Positions 45,346 to 55,880 of a DNA stretch of 64,000 nt are shown here, one piece after another. Made by a program: the position numbers and the translations under genes. A model generated the notes under the pieces. It was given only the letters and a program-made list of their open reading frames with translations. It ran no database searches and was not told the origin of the DNA. Source of the DNA: Micromussa lordhowensis. Its lineage: Eukaryota; Cnidaria; Anthozoa; Scleractinia; Lobophylliidae. The stretch lies in the NCBI GenBank assembly GCA_964020085.1, contig OZ026601.1, forward strand, positions 20,276,430 through 20,340,429, in the 5' to 3' direction. Numbering within the stretch: the first letter of the stretch is position 1; each line of letters opens with the position of its first letter.

Positions 45346-47700
45346 TTAACCCATTGACTCCTGAATGAAATTGCACGCGACATACCCCTAAATTCCCACG
45401 CAATTTTTGAGTTTTCAGAGCCGGCACGTGCGCCAACAATAAACCATATGCGCAGTAACCACACACTCAAGATCAGGTTTCAAGAGATTGTTTATTGTCA
45501 AGTCAGATAAATCAGGGGCCAATCCATGAAAAAAATGGCCAAAAGAGCTCAAATTAAAGTCCCAAACCGATCTGAAAGCAACAATTTGTTTTTTTCGCCG
45601 TGCGACAAAATGCTGAAACTGTTTTTTGTAGACAAAAAAGCTGAAATGCACAAATCGCCAATTGAGACGAGAAAACTAATCCAAATATCAAGAAAAATTG
45701 ATAGAATCTCCAATGTGGTAAATGAGCAGCCAATCTACCGAAAAAAATTGGGTAATAAAAGCCAAGCATAAGGTAAAAAGCACTTTGAAAACTGGACATC
45801 AAATAATTTTTGTTGTGCAGCGAAACGCCGAAATTTATTTGCACAGCGACAGAAAAGGGAACTGTGTGATAAAGACTTAGACAAAAAACAAACCAAAATT
45901 TTTATTACATCTATACCATTTTTCTTGTGGCAAATTAGCGGCCAAATACCAAATAATATGAAGCCAAAGAGAAGCCAAATCTCTTAAAACAACCCTGAAA
46001 ATGAGAATCGTAAAATTATAATTTTCTCGCCCGCCCGACAAATGTAAACAAATCGACTCGGTAAAACCGAATATGCAAATAATTGACAACTACAAAAAAT
46101 GGCTCACACAATACTGATCATTACGATAAGTACTAATCTGAATTATTTGAGTCTCTTTCAGGATATATCAGTATTTTCGGGATATATCGGCATTTGGCTG
46201 ATGAGGACTCGGGAGATGAAGGAAAGCCTGCAAGCGAAAAGTAATCTACAACATGTGATAATCTGCGAAGCAAACTTCCTTACAAAGAGCTACTCCGCAC
46301 TGCACGCATTCAAAAGTGGTTTCTACATGGCGTCCTTTGGGAGTTTTTGTACCCACCCTCATGCATTGAACACAGTGTCTTTTCCTTCCCTTAATTTTAT
46401 CAATGAAATGTTTCCCTGCATTCCCCTCCTGAAGTAAATGAGCGTCAATCTTATGGCGCTTAGATGATTGTGCCGCAGACACCCAACTTGAATATCCCCC
46501 AATCAACTGCTTAGCTAAACCTGTCCCAAACTTACCCATCCCTTGGCTTAACCGATGGTAATTACAAAGAACAAAAGCATTACACATGGATACATCGATC
46601 AGAAACCAAAATATATCCGTATACCACTTATAAGAAGAACGACTTACGGAATAATATTCATGAAATTGATCGGCGCGATCAACACCCCCCATATAACTGT
46701 TATACAAATCAATCACAACTGGCTTTTGGACTTTCTTTCACCCCGATTAAGTTCTAGATCATTGGCTAGAGGACTTACATTAGTTGCCATTAACACTAAC
46801 ATCCCATTTGTCATGCCACTTGGTGAAAACAACGTGGCCTTTCTAACGAACTAACTTCTCCCCAACCCGCAATTTGTCTTTCACACATGGTTGCAAGTCC
46901 TTACGATTACATCTTACAGTCCTGCAAGCGTAAGTATCAGTGGCTTCTAAAGGCTCTAATAGCTTAGTTGACGTAAAAAAAATTATCGAAAAATACATGG
47001 TGATTCCTGTTCATATATGGTCTAATTAATTTAGTCACTACATCATAACCTAAACCATAAATACGACAACGGCCGTCAACTTCCTTACCTAAGTATACAT
47101 CAAAATTTAAAACGTAGCCACTACTAGAATCGGCCGCCATCCAAACTTTAATTCCGTACTTAGTAGGCTTAGCTGGCATGTACTGTGTAAAGGATAACCT
47201 CCCCCTAAAACTGATCATACCCTCATCTACAGGAAGATTCTTAGTAGGCTTAAACTTAGTTTGACAATTACCTAAAACAGAGTTAAATACCGGCCTAATC
47301 TTATAAAGGCAATCAAAGCCTGGTGTTCCCCGGGCGGGCTACACATCAAAATCACTAAAATGCAAATAACAGCTAATTTCCTGAAATCTATTCCTAGTCA
47401 TAACCTTCTTAACACCCCTGGTTTCCAAAATAATCTTCAGATGACCAATATAAGGCTAAATGAGGGAGCCTACTGATACCATAATTATCTTTATTCCCAT
47501 AAATACATTTAGCTCTGCATGTGTAATGGGAAGGAAATTAGCGAGGCGCTCCGGTGAATTTGAAAGTTTTTGGCAAGCGTAGCGGGTAGTTTCTACAACA
47601 ATTAAATCCCATAGGTTATCATCTACAAAGTAATCTGTAATCTGACAGTAATCAAGCACAAGGTAAGGACAGAGCAAGCTGGACAACATTGAAAATTTGA
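45346..47700 (-). mobile_element. piggyBac-type element, one end visible, decayed transposase
   Basis: The left end is TTAA at 45346-45349 followed by CCCATTGACTCC, like the C-rich termini of piggyBac families. The minus-strand transposase is in pieces. 47689-47456 is the N-terminal DDE region entry (NFLPITHAELNVFMGIKII). 47218-46964 has KYGIKVWMAADSSSGYVL and FDNFF. 46950-46720 continues the core with stops. 46716-46246 has YNSYMGGVDRADQ, the KWYTDIFWFLIDV segment and a Cys-rich tail (CVQC ... CVQCGVALC, YH). The three catalytic Asp positions are present. Breaks include a T-run indel at about 46973 and at least one TAG. The N-terminal 100-200 residues and the right end are missing. Confidence 0.75.
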
Positions 47701-47940
47701 AAGGAAAGCCTTATCAGCTCAAGAAAGTTGCCTGAGCTCCTCTTCCATAGTACTTAAAGTGCCTGTGAAGTGAAATTTGTTCACATATTTATGAAGTATA
47801 CCATTTGAAATACAGGATTCCAAAGTTTGAGATGATTAGGGTCAAAATTGATGATTCTAGAAGCCTTCAAAGTTAAGCCATTTTGCCCTCAACAATGGTA
47901 TTCAAATTGTGCAGCCAAAACACCACGTGACAAGAGCTGC

Positions 47941-47948
47941 TGACGTCA
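47941..47948. promoter_or_regulatory. CRE-like palindrome upstream of the THAP ATG
   Basis: TGACGTCA, a perfect CREB/ATF palindrome, 25 bases before the ATG at 47974. The same octamer also occurs at 48894-48901 and 52633-52640. Confidence 0.4.
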
Positions 47949-47973
47949 TTTGGGTGCCAGAAGATCATTCAGT

Positions 47974-48327
47974 ATGGCAGAAAGGACGGAAAGCAAGAGA
48001 CAACAAGGCCGATATTGCGTTGCTGGTGCTCCCAATCAGCAAAGTTGTCAAAACAGATCGTTCACGCCAGGCATCCGTATGCATAAGTTTCCCAAAGATA
48101 CAGTTGTGAGAGGCAAATGGATTCAACTCGTCCGCAGACAAGACACGATTTTAAGGATCCAACATCTAAGTACACGTTTGCTTTGTTCTGTCCATTTTGA
48201 AGAATCATGTTATCAGAGAAACCTGGCTATACTCAGCAGCATAGAAGCCCAGGGTCTTAAATTAAATTTCTCACACACCTCTGGGAGCCATAGTCAAGCT
48301 GACTGCCGCAAACTGACTCTTTCATAA
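47974..48327 (+). CDS. THAP-type zinc-finger protein, first coding exon
   Basis: ATG 47974 begins MAERTESKRQQGRYCVAG. The THAP domain (about residues 13-85) is recognisable from YCVAGAPNQQSC, GIRMHKFPKD, the KWIQLVRRQD helix and LCSVHFEESCYQ, giving the C-x-C...C-x2-H ligand set. THAP domains bind DNA specifically and occur in transcription factors and in P-element-type transposases. The frame runs to a stop at 48325-48327 (117 aa), but a donor may lie earlier. A plus-strand candidate exon follows at 49590. It could be a host gene or the DNA-binding N-terminus of a transposase. Confidence 0.6.
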   Translation: MAERTESKRQQGRYCVAGAPNQQSCQNRSFTPGIRMHKFPKDTVVRGKWIQLVRRQDTILRIQHLSTRLLCSVHFEESCYQRNLAILSSIEAQGLKLNFSHTSGSHSQADCRKLTLS

Positions 48328-48890
48328 TTCAAACCAATACAGCCTAGCATTATACGTAATGTAGGGAAAATACAATAATATAAAACAACAGTTATAAGCT
48401 CAGTAAGACTCCATGTTGACAGTCTTAATAAAGAATATCTAACAAACAAACTGTGTGTTATCAACTTAATGAATGGTTGGGTGGGAACTGGGGCTCAAAA
48501 ATAAACGTCAGCAATGGCAGACAGCAAAATAGCAACTGACAAACACTGAGCATGTGACTCAAAAAAAAAAAAACCCTCAGGCCCAGGCCCCAGAGGCGTG
48601 TGAGAAAACATTGTCCACTTATTTCGTTCCTCAGGCAGTGGAAAATACAACTTGGGTTTAAAGAGAGATGCTGTGCTGACCAGGAACATTATTGTTCCGC
48701 CAGCTCTGGAGGAGGTTAGTGATCGCAGTAAAAGACAAGTAAGATTTCCACATGTTTTTAGTCGTAATTTATGCACGAGATGCATGCCATAAACCCGAAC
48801 TTCTTGTGATCATTGTCCGTTAGCTACTTACCATCCTTCCTACCTATCAATATTTGTACGCTGTTATTCCTGGTTTTATAGGCGGATTCA

Positions 48891-48922
<32 letters not shown>

Positions 48923-49589
48923 TGCATACGGCTTTCCGTATAGAAAGAAACATGTTAGATATGAATTGACTTCAGACAGCTAAAGAACTAGTGAAACTCA
49001 GTACATGGTGAAATTTGTAGCTCTTTGGATGTAATATCCAAGGAGAAATTGTCTTTCAAAAACTGCAAAATGTCTGGGTGGCAAAAGCGCTAATGAGCTC
49101 ATACATTCTTTGTTAAATTATGAGTTTTTAAACCCGTGTTGCACAAAAAGTATTCAATACATCAGGCCCATATTCACTGGCAGAGTTAATTGTACTATGA
49201 CCTTTCAATATTCAGAACCGATTTATTTGTAGCTCCATCAGAAACTGAATTGCTTATGCTAATGAGGCAAATATTTAAACAAGGATTCCCCTATACTTTA
49301 TATATGCTTGATGATCTTAGCTTATTCTCCCTCTTGAGTGCGCTGGAGGCTTCAATGTTTTTTAAGCAAAACTCATGGTTATGCGAGAAACTGCAGCTGT
49401 AGCTGTAGCTACATATGATATGTTTTTCGTATCTGGTTGATTTTCCTTCTGGTTTTGATGAAGGTAGTTTTTACAAATCTTTCACGTCAAAAAGTTGTGC
49501 ACGTTATTATGAAGGTCAACTTTGTGTTGTGTTTGAAATTTATTTTAATTTATTCTGGAACTGATATTAGAAAATATTCATTATTTTAG
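48328..49589. other. Putative THAP-gene intron or intergenic sequence
   Basis: AT-rich sequence with no recognised domain. A hydrophobic minus-strand frame at 48495-48785 has no support. Confidence 0.4.
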
Positions 49590-49780
49590 CTGAAACATGG
49601 TGCTCTGTCTGAGGTGTACACAAGTAAGAAAAGAAAGACCTCATCTAGCACAGTGGTCGCCAACCCAGAAGCCACAACTCAAGCTCTATTAGAAGAGAAA
49701 GAAGTTATACCGTCATCCAGCACAGTGCTTACTACCCCAGAATCCCAAAGTATGGTAACAGAGAGTGAGAAGCAAGACCT
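49590..49780 (+). CDS. Candidate downstream exon of the THAP gene
   Basis: Acceptor TTATTTTAG, then an open frame reading LKHGALSEVYTSKKRKTSSS with Ser/Thr-rich, internally repeated sequence (SSSTVVANPE, SSSTVLTTPE). A disordered linker downstream of a THAP domain would look like this. The frame ends where the antisense gypsy fragment starts, so the gene was probably interrupted. Confidence 0.35.
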
Positions 49781-51345
49781 TCCAGGCATTCTGAAATTTC
49801 GGATCTGGATTCTGGCCATCCACGATGTATGGTTGCTCAGAGTTGCTGCAACACAGCCTTATCTGTTGCCAGCATTCGTCACTGACTGGTAAGGAGGCTC
49901 TGTGATCCACCTCTTCCAATTCTTTGGTGAACTCACAGGTGTTAACCTCTGGGAGGAAAGCTCTGCTCAGAGTGTCGGCCAGAAACATATCTTGACCTTT
50001 TTTGTACGTCATGCAAAGACTATACTTCTGACTTCTGAAGTCTCAGCAGCATTCATTGAAGTTGCTTTGGTGCTGAGTGGAGTGGTTTACAAAAGATTGC
50101 TTCCAAGGGCTTGTGGTCACTTTCAACTTGAATAAGGTCACGACCATAAACTTGTGAGCAGTTCTTTTTCGATTTGGGCATAACATGTTTCTGCATCTGT
50201 ACAGGCACAGGATGCATCCATTTGTAGGAGGACAGCGCCTAGACCAAACTCAGAGGCGTCATATTGGAGTGTGACTTCCTCCTGTAGGTTGTAATAATGC
50301 AGGACTGGGGTTGACTTGACAGCTTTCTTAAGTGCTTCTAATGACGCTTCTTGGGCTGGTCCCCAGGTCCATTGTACGCCGTTTTGCGTCATCTCTCTAA
50401 TAGTCTTTGTAATGTCCGACAGTCGAGGGAGGAACTTGCTGAGAAACTGCATGAGCCCGAACAGTCTCTGAACTCCTGCTTTGTCTGTTGGAGCTGGCAT
50501 TTTGCTGATCACCCAAACCCTGGCTGGGTCAACACTAGCTCTTTGTCCGTGGTGACGTGTCCTATGAACGGGACTTCCGTCATTCGCAGGTTAAGCTTGA
50601 CACCTTGCTCTTTGCAAAGTTCCAAAAATGCCATAAGAACTTTGTCATGGTCCATGGTGGCTTCCGCAGCCAATTTCAATGAAATCGTCAGCCACGACTT
50701 TGATGCCTGAGAGTCCTTCAATAAGCTCGTGCATTTTCTGTTGGAAGACTTCAGGAGCTGAGCTGATACCAGGTAGGTGTCTCCAACAGTAACGTCCAAA
50801 AGGGGTGTGGAAGGTTGTGAGGAATGATGAGTCCTCATCCAAGGCCACATGCCAGAATCCATTCCATACGTCTAGCTTTGTGAAGACTTTGCACCGTGTA
50901 ACCTGGTGGTAATGTGTTCAGTGGTTGGGAGAGGGTAGTGCTCGCGTTGGATGGCATGGTTCAGGTCCTTGGGGTCTAAGCAAATGCGTAGCTTTCCGTT
51001 TTTCTTCGCAACTGTTACCATGGAGCTTATCCACACTGTAGGAGAGGTCACGGGCGCTATGACTTCCTGTTATTTTAGGTCTGCTAAGGCTTCTTTCACT
51101 TTTGTTCTGAGCGCTACGGGTATGCGACGAGGTGCATGTTGTATGGGATCTACGGTGCTGTCAATTCTTGCGTGGTATTTGCCGGCTAGTTTTGCAATGC
51201 CTTTACTGAAAACTTGCAGGTAACCATGTTCATTGTGCTGCGCCCACCTTAGAGAGGGTGTGAAATTTTCTTTAAGTGCCCTGAAATGACCTTTAGATTT
51301 ATTCAAATATCCTTTTATCGTAGCAATATTTGACGCTAAAGGCAT
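49781..51345 (-). pseudogene. Ty3/gypsy-type pol fragment, second family
   Basis: Minus-strand pieces in order. RT entry near 51230-51070: GKYHARIDSTVDPIQHAPRR. Palm near 51069-50890: PVTSPTVWISSMV, LRICLDPKDLNHAI. Second palm part with VVADD near 50690 and VPFIGHVTTDKEL. Then connection and RNase H (QLQYDASEFGLGAVL-type segment near 50270-50220). Last is a C-terminal piece with QDMFLADTLSRA (49990). Several stops and shifts separate them. No LTR, Gag or integrase seen. Its sequence differs from the gypsy element at 32-37 kb. It lies against the THAP exon in the opposite orientation. Confidence 0.65.
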
Positions 51346-52570
51346 CTTTTGTTAAAAGTTTGTTTTTTCCAGTCAAAACCCCTTCGAGATATACTCTCTT
51401 AAAGTTTTGAAATGGTAAGGAGGGCGCAGGAGGCTCTAACTGTTTCGATGTTACAGGGTGAAGGATTTGCTTTTAAGGCAAAATAGGCTTTATTTAGGTA
51501 ACCTCAGCCTCAAAACTATTCCCCCTCTTAACCCCAGCTTTTTTTGAATGAGTTACGAGCTTCCGAAAAAAAATTGGGTAGCCCTGAGTATGAAAGAACA
51601 GAATCATGAACGAAAAATGGATGCCTTTTTGTTTTTTCAAGGTTTTTCAGTCATATCACTGAGACGCGACAGGTTAAGGCCGCAATTTACGTTGTAGACC
51701 AATATCTTAGCTATCTGCTGTGTGAATTTGGTGTCATTCTGTCGACCCATTTTGATGTTATCGACGTTTTTTTTTTGGACCCTTGTCAATTCTGAAATTT
51801 CGGTAAAGTGAGCGCAGTTTTGGGTTAAGTCGCAAGATGCAAGAACACAAGCTAAACATTGTCAAGATGACTTAAAATTCGCTATACACTTAGATAAAGC
51901 CTTGTAGTAGTTGTGGTATAAATGTCATCTTTTAACAGTAAAACTAGAATTTTTTATAATGGTTTTTCTCTTTCAATAGGTAGGGAGAGCGCAGTTTTTG
52001 GGACATTTCTGTTCCAACTTTGGAAGAGATTTTCTCTGCTATTACAACAAGGAAGGAAATGAAATTCATACCACAAGTAAACAGAACAGTGGTGTACAAA
52101 ATTAAATCATTCAAAGTTTTGAATACAAAATTGCTTCAGTCGAATTTCATTAAAATTCCTCTAACCTGAACTTACACTTTCTGGACAATCTTTCAGACTG
52201 CGTTTCTTCACAACAATTAAACATGGAGCAAAGATGATCGCCATGCCTTTTCTGCAACACGTGGACTACCGAGTGATACCATTTTCAGAACGCTAACCCT
52301 TAAATCCTTTGAGATAATTGCGTTCAAAAGGTAAAAAAAAATTCACATTTTGAAATTAAAAAACACTGTGCAGAGGCAATCCAACTATCGGAAGAGTTGT
52401 CTAAGGTGCTCGGGGAACTGCCTTAAACATTTTCTTCCCGTAACATACGTTTGCGTCTGCGCAGGCTTTAGTCAGAGTTTAAGGGTATTCTCTGAACACA
52501 TTTATGATGAAGGAACTCGCCATTCGGGCTGGAGGACCCCATTGATGTTTTGATGTTACATTATGCTTGT
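51346..52570. other. Intergenic stretch, no gene seen
   Basis: Mixed sequence. The phrase GAGCGCAGTTTTnGG occurs twice (about 51812 and 51988), perhaps a minor local duplication. No coding support. Confidence 0.4.
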
Positions 52571-52579
52571 TCATGTTGC

Positions 52580-52620
52580 GAGGAACCGTTTGGTGTTGAT
52601 TGTGTTGAAATCGGTTCCTC
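52580..52620. repeat. Short perfect hairpin, GAGGAACCG stem
   Basis: GAGGAACCG at 52580-52588 and CGGTTCCTC at 52612-52620 form a perfect 9-bp stem with a 23-base loop. Confidence 0.6.
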
Positions 52621-52640
52621 CGTTAATTAGTTATGACGTC

Positions 52641-52806
52641 ATTTGTGTCGAAACTTTACACCTTAATAACTTTGCAAGGATTTAATCATTTGGCCAGCTA
52701 ATTGTTGCTTCACATAGCCCTTGACATGGGTTACGTGCGTGCTAAATTTTGTCCGAAACGATAAAATCCTTGCAGAGTTATTGACGTGTAAAGTTTCGCC
52801 ACAAAA
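52641..52806. repeat. Foldback element with 43-base arms
   Basis: Arm 52641-52683 (ATTTGTG...CGAAACTTTACACC...) matches the reverse complement of 52764-52806 with a few mismatches. The loop is about 80 bases. MITE-like. Confidence 0.7.
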
Positions 52807-53109
52807 TTACCCAAGTGTGCTTTGCGGCCCTCAGTTTCAAGCCAAAGCGAGGCTCAACTTTGACCGCTAATAACTCAGAGTATTCAACCGTTTGACTTCC
52901 AATTTGGAACATCAATAAACTTCATCAAAAACTTACACTTGCAAATATACATTGTGATAAAAAACGATTAGTAAATAAAACAATTCTACTACTAACAGTT
53001 ACAAGGACGAAGAAGCTACTTACAAAAAAAGAAAAGAAAAAAAAGGAAAGCACTGTAATTATAATACGCTATTTAGATATATAACGAAAATTTTGCATTT
53101 TTATTTTCT

Positions 53110-55406
53110 TAGAAAGGAGTGATTGCAGAGCAAATGTTCCCAAAGTCAAAAACAGACAATGTACAGGGGATCAAGAAACACTAAGAGCTTCAAACCCAGA
53201 GGAGCGCCTTTATCAATGTGGCCTTCCAGGTTGCACGGCAATCGTCAGCCGCATGTCTCAGCACCTGCGCAGATCCCACAAGTTGACAGAGCCGGGCAGA
53301 ATTTCTGTGGTGAAAAGATCTTTCACGAGACTGGCTGTGGCGAAAAAACACACTCAAAGGGACAGCAACAGGAACCTCTACACCATGCCTCAAAACTTGT
53401 AAAGGAAAGGAATTGATTGCTTCTCAGACCAAACTCATCATCAAGCCGAAAGCAAGCACAACCTCGGTAACAAGCACTGCCACTAGCAGTGACACGATGC
53501 CTGTCATGACCAATAAGACAGCCCAAAAGACTAGAGATGTCCATTAAGCTAATCCTAACCCAAAAAGAAGGTCAAACTGGATATCACTAGCAGCAAGAAA
53601 TCAGAAGGAGATGAAGACGAAGATTCGGATGACTCCCTTCAGGAGTCATCTGAAGAGTCTGAAGGTGGCGAGCAGCTCTTACCTCAAGATGAGTTGAAAT
53701 GGGGACCACCAGGGGCCACTTCATTTCCTGTTTTTTCAAATATCTTCTCCATGTCGAGGGAGGCTGCCACTCAAAAGAGCAGGCACTTATCCACACACGG
53801 CAAGGAAAGATCTAGGCTGTCTCGTCCGAAACGACGGTCTAGACTTTTGGGACAAGTTTTGTGGCCCAAAATTAAAAAAACAAACAGCTAACTGGCAACA
53901 CGTTAAATGTCTATATTCGAAGCCTGGAATTTTTCATCATCTTCATTAGCAAGAATCTATTCTACAAGAAAGACCTACTAAGCGATGCTGACAAACAGGC
54001 CATAATCTCGTTGCTAACCCGACTGCCAGATTATCAGAAGACAGTTCACCGGAGAACGGCCAATGACATGACCACGCGAAAAGTGGATAATGCCATGAAA
54101 AAATTGAAGCCGGAGGACATCCGCACATTTGAAACATCCAAGTTGGCAAAGAACGCCATCTAGCTTCTGGGCGAAGCCATCACCCACCGACCTTTAACAA
54201 AACTAGAATTCACTGTTGTTCGTGACTATCTTCTGGTCACTGTGATGTTTGAAAATGGCTCGCACCCGGGACCACTTGAAAACGCCAAAATGACACGCTT
54301 CAAACAAGCCGAGTACGCGGAATCCTCCAAATATTGGACGGTCATTGTAGACGAGCATAAGACCACTAGCCACCAAGGACCTACCGAGCTTGCCATGGAT
54401 AAGCGGCTCTTCCGGTACACCCAGCTCTACGTTAACCATCTACGTCCATGCTTTGTGGCCAGTGGAGAAGATCATGTCTTTATTAAAGGCAATGGTTACG
54501 CCTTTAGGAAAGGCACCATTGGCCGCCGTGTAAAGGAAGTGTTTAAACGAGCAGTGGCGCGTCTCAATGTCAGCGTCACGGCATCAAGGATAAGGAAGAC
54601 GTATTCCTCTAGTGCTGCTGAGATGTCGCCAACCAAAAAACATACAATCAACACCCACATGAAGCACAAGGAATCAACAGCTGATTCGAACTACGTGCTT
54701 AAAATAAACAGCAAGCGGGCCAGCGCTGCTCACCAGTTAATGCGAAACATCATCAAAGAGGATGACCAGGACCAGGCAGAGCCGACTACTTCTTCCTCCA
54801 AAGGGCCAAAATCCACCTCCGCTACCGAGTGTAAGTCAAAACCAACAGACACCGACAGTGACGACAATGAGCCCTTAGAAGATGTTCTTGGCAAACCTGA
54901 GGAGGTCGACCATGCTGCAACTGCCGAAGAGGACGATCCAACAAATCAGCTTGATGCCTTGGACAAGGTAGTCATCGCAAGCGTCTTCAAGCAGGAAATT
55001 GAAGCTGGTCAGCTTCTGACCCGCTACGAGGTGCAAGTTAAAATGCGCGCAGACCAACATCTAAGGAAGTACGTGGTTCGAAAAACCAAAGTTCAAAAAG
55101 ATCTGTGATTTTCTTAGGTATCAGACAAACCATGTTCGGCAGCTTCAACATATCGAACACAAAGAAGAGGAAGACACAAGCAAAACTGCAACGTTCTCTA
55201 CTGGGTCCAGGCGTGAGTGGGACCCAAATGCCACCAAAGCGATATCACAGCATTTCTCTAAATTCACTAAGCTTCCTCCCCGGTCCAGCATCCTGGCGAT
55301 CTTCAAAAAAGACCCAGTACTTGGCCATCTCCTGAAGAGCGAGGGAGCACCTCAGTGTTATGAGAAAGTGAAAAACACTTTCAAGAAGTGGGCCAAGCAG
55401 GAGTGA
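53110..55406 (+). pseudogene. C2H2 finger plus Crypton-like tyrosine recombinase, decayed
   Basis: The first segment (about 53130-53400) holds a C2H2 finger, YQCGLPGC...MSQHLRRSH. An acidic stretch near 53600 follows. The recombinase core runs in one frame from about 53960 to 55105: EDIRTFETSK, then MFENGSHPGPLENA, VIVDEHKTTSHQGP, a Ser/Thr-x-x-Arg box (ASRIRKTYSS) and HMKHKESTADSNY with the candidate Tyr nucleophile. Tyrosine recombinases of Crypton type cut and rejoin DNA through this Tyr. At the first catalytic Arg position (before PG) this copy has His. An in-frame TAG lies at 54161-54163 and an A-run indel at about 55098. After it coding continues to 55406, ending KKWAKQE. The acidic C-terminal tail is intact. 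Confidence 0.6.
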
Positions 55407-55614
55407 TGTGCCCTGTCATGTGCTTTGGTTGCGTTGGTTCCTAGTGGTAGTTGTCTTGGGCTCTGGTTAAAGTTTGCCTCTTTACAGGATGAAGGAGAAC
55501 TCCTGTTAAAGTCTGCCTCTAAAGGGGATGGAGGAGCTACGTTTACATTTAAGAAGTTGAAATTCCTAATATAGCTCAGCCAAGCTGAACTTTTGTATCA
55601 TAGTGTTGTAAATA

Positions 55615-55880
55615 GCTGTTTGTATATGTGGGAAAACCAGGCTTAACGAAAACAGCGTTGTAATGCATTTTCAATGCATTTTAAATGCATTGATAATGCA
55701 TTACAACGCGTTGATAATGGTTCTCAACGCATTTGTAATGTTATTCAGTCCATTGTAAAAACGTGGACAATGTTCAACAAATGTTTAAGAATGAATGAAA
55801 AATGTTTCTCAACGCATTGGCAACTTTTTCCAACGCTTAATCCAAACGCTGCACAAAACGTTTAAACAAAGGACAACGTT
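55615..55880 (+). repeat. Left terminus of a CGTT-rich element (copy 2, inverted pair)
   Basis: TATATGTGGGAAAACCAGGCTT, then AACGAAAACAGCGTTG and many TGCATT/CAACGC words. Its reverse complement is matched by 61740-62010. Subterminal repeats continue for about 240 bp. Confidence 0.65.

Noticed and set aside
46555..46854. Plus-strand frame of 99 residues
   Set aside because: Antisense shadow of the piggyBac transposase.
54203..54439. Minus-strand frame of 78 residues and its overlapping neighbour
   Set aside because: Antisense to the recombinase core; composition mirrors the sense codons.
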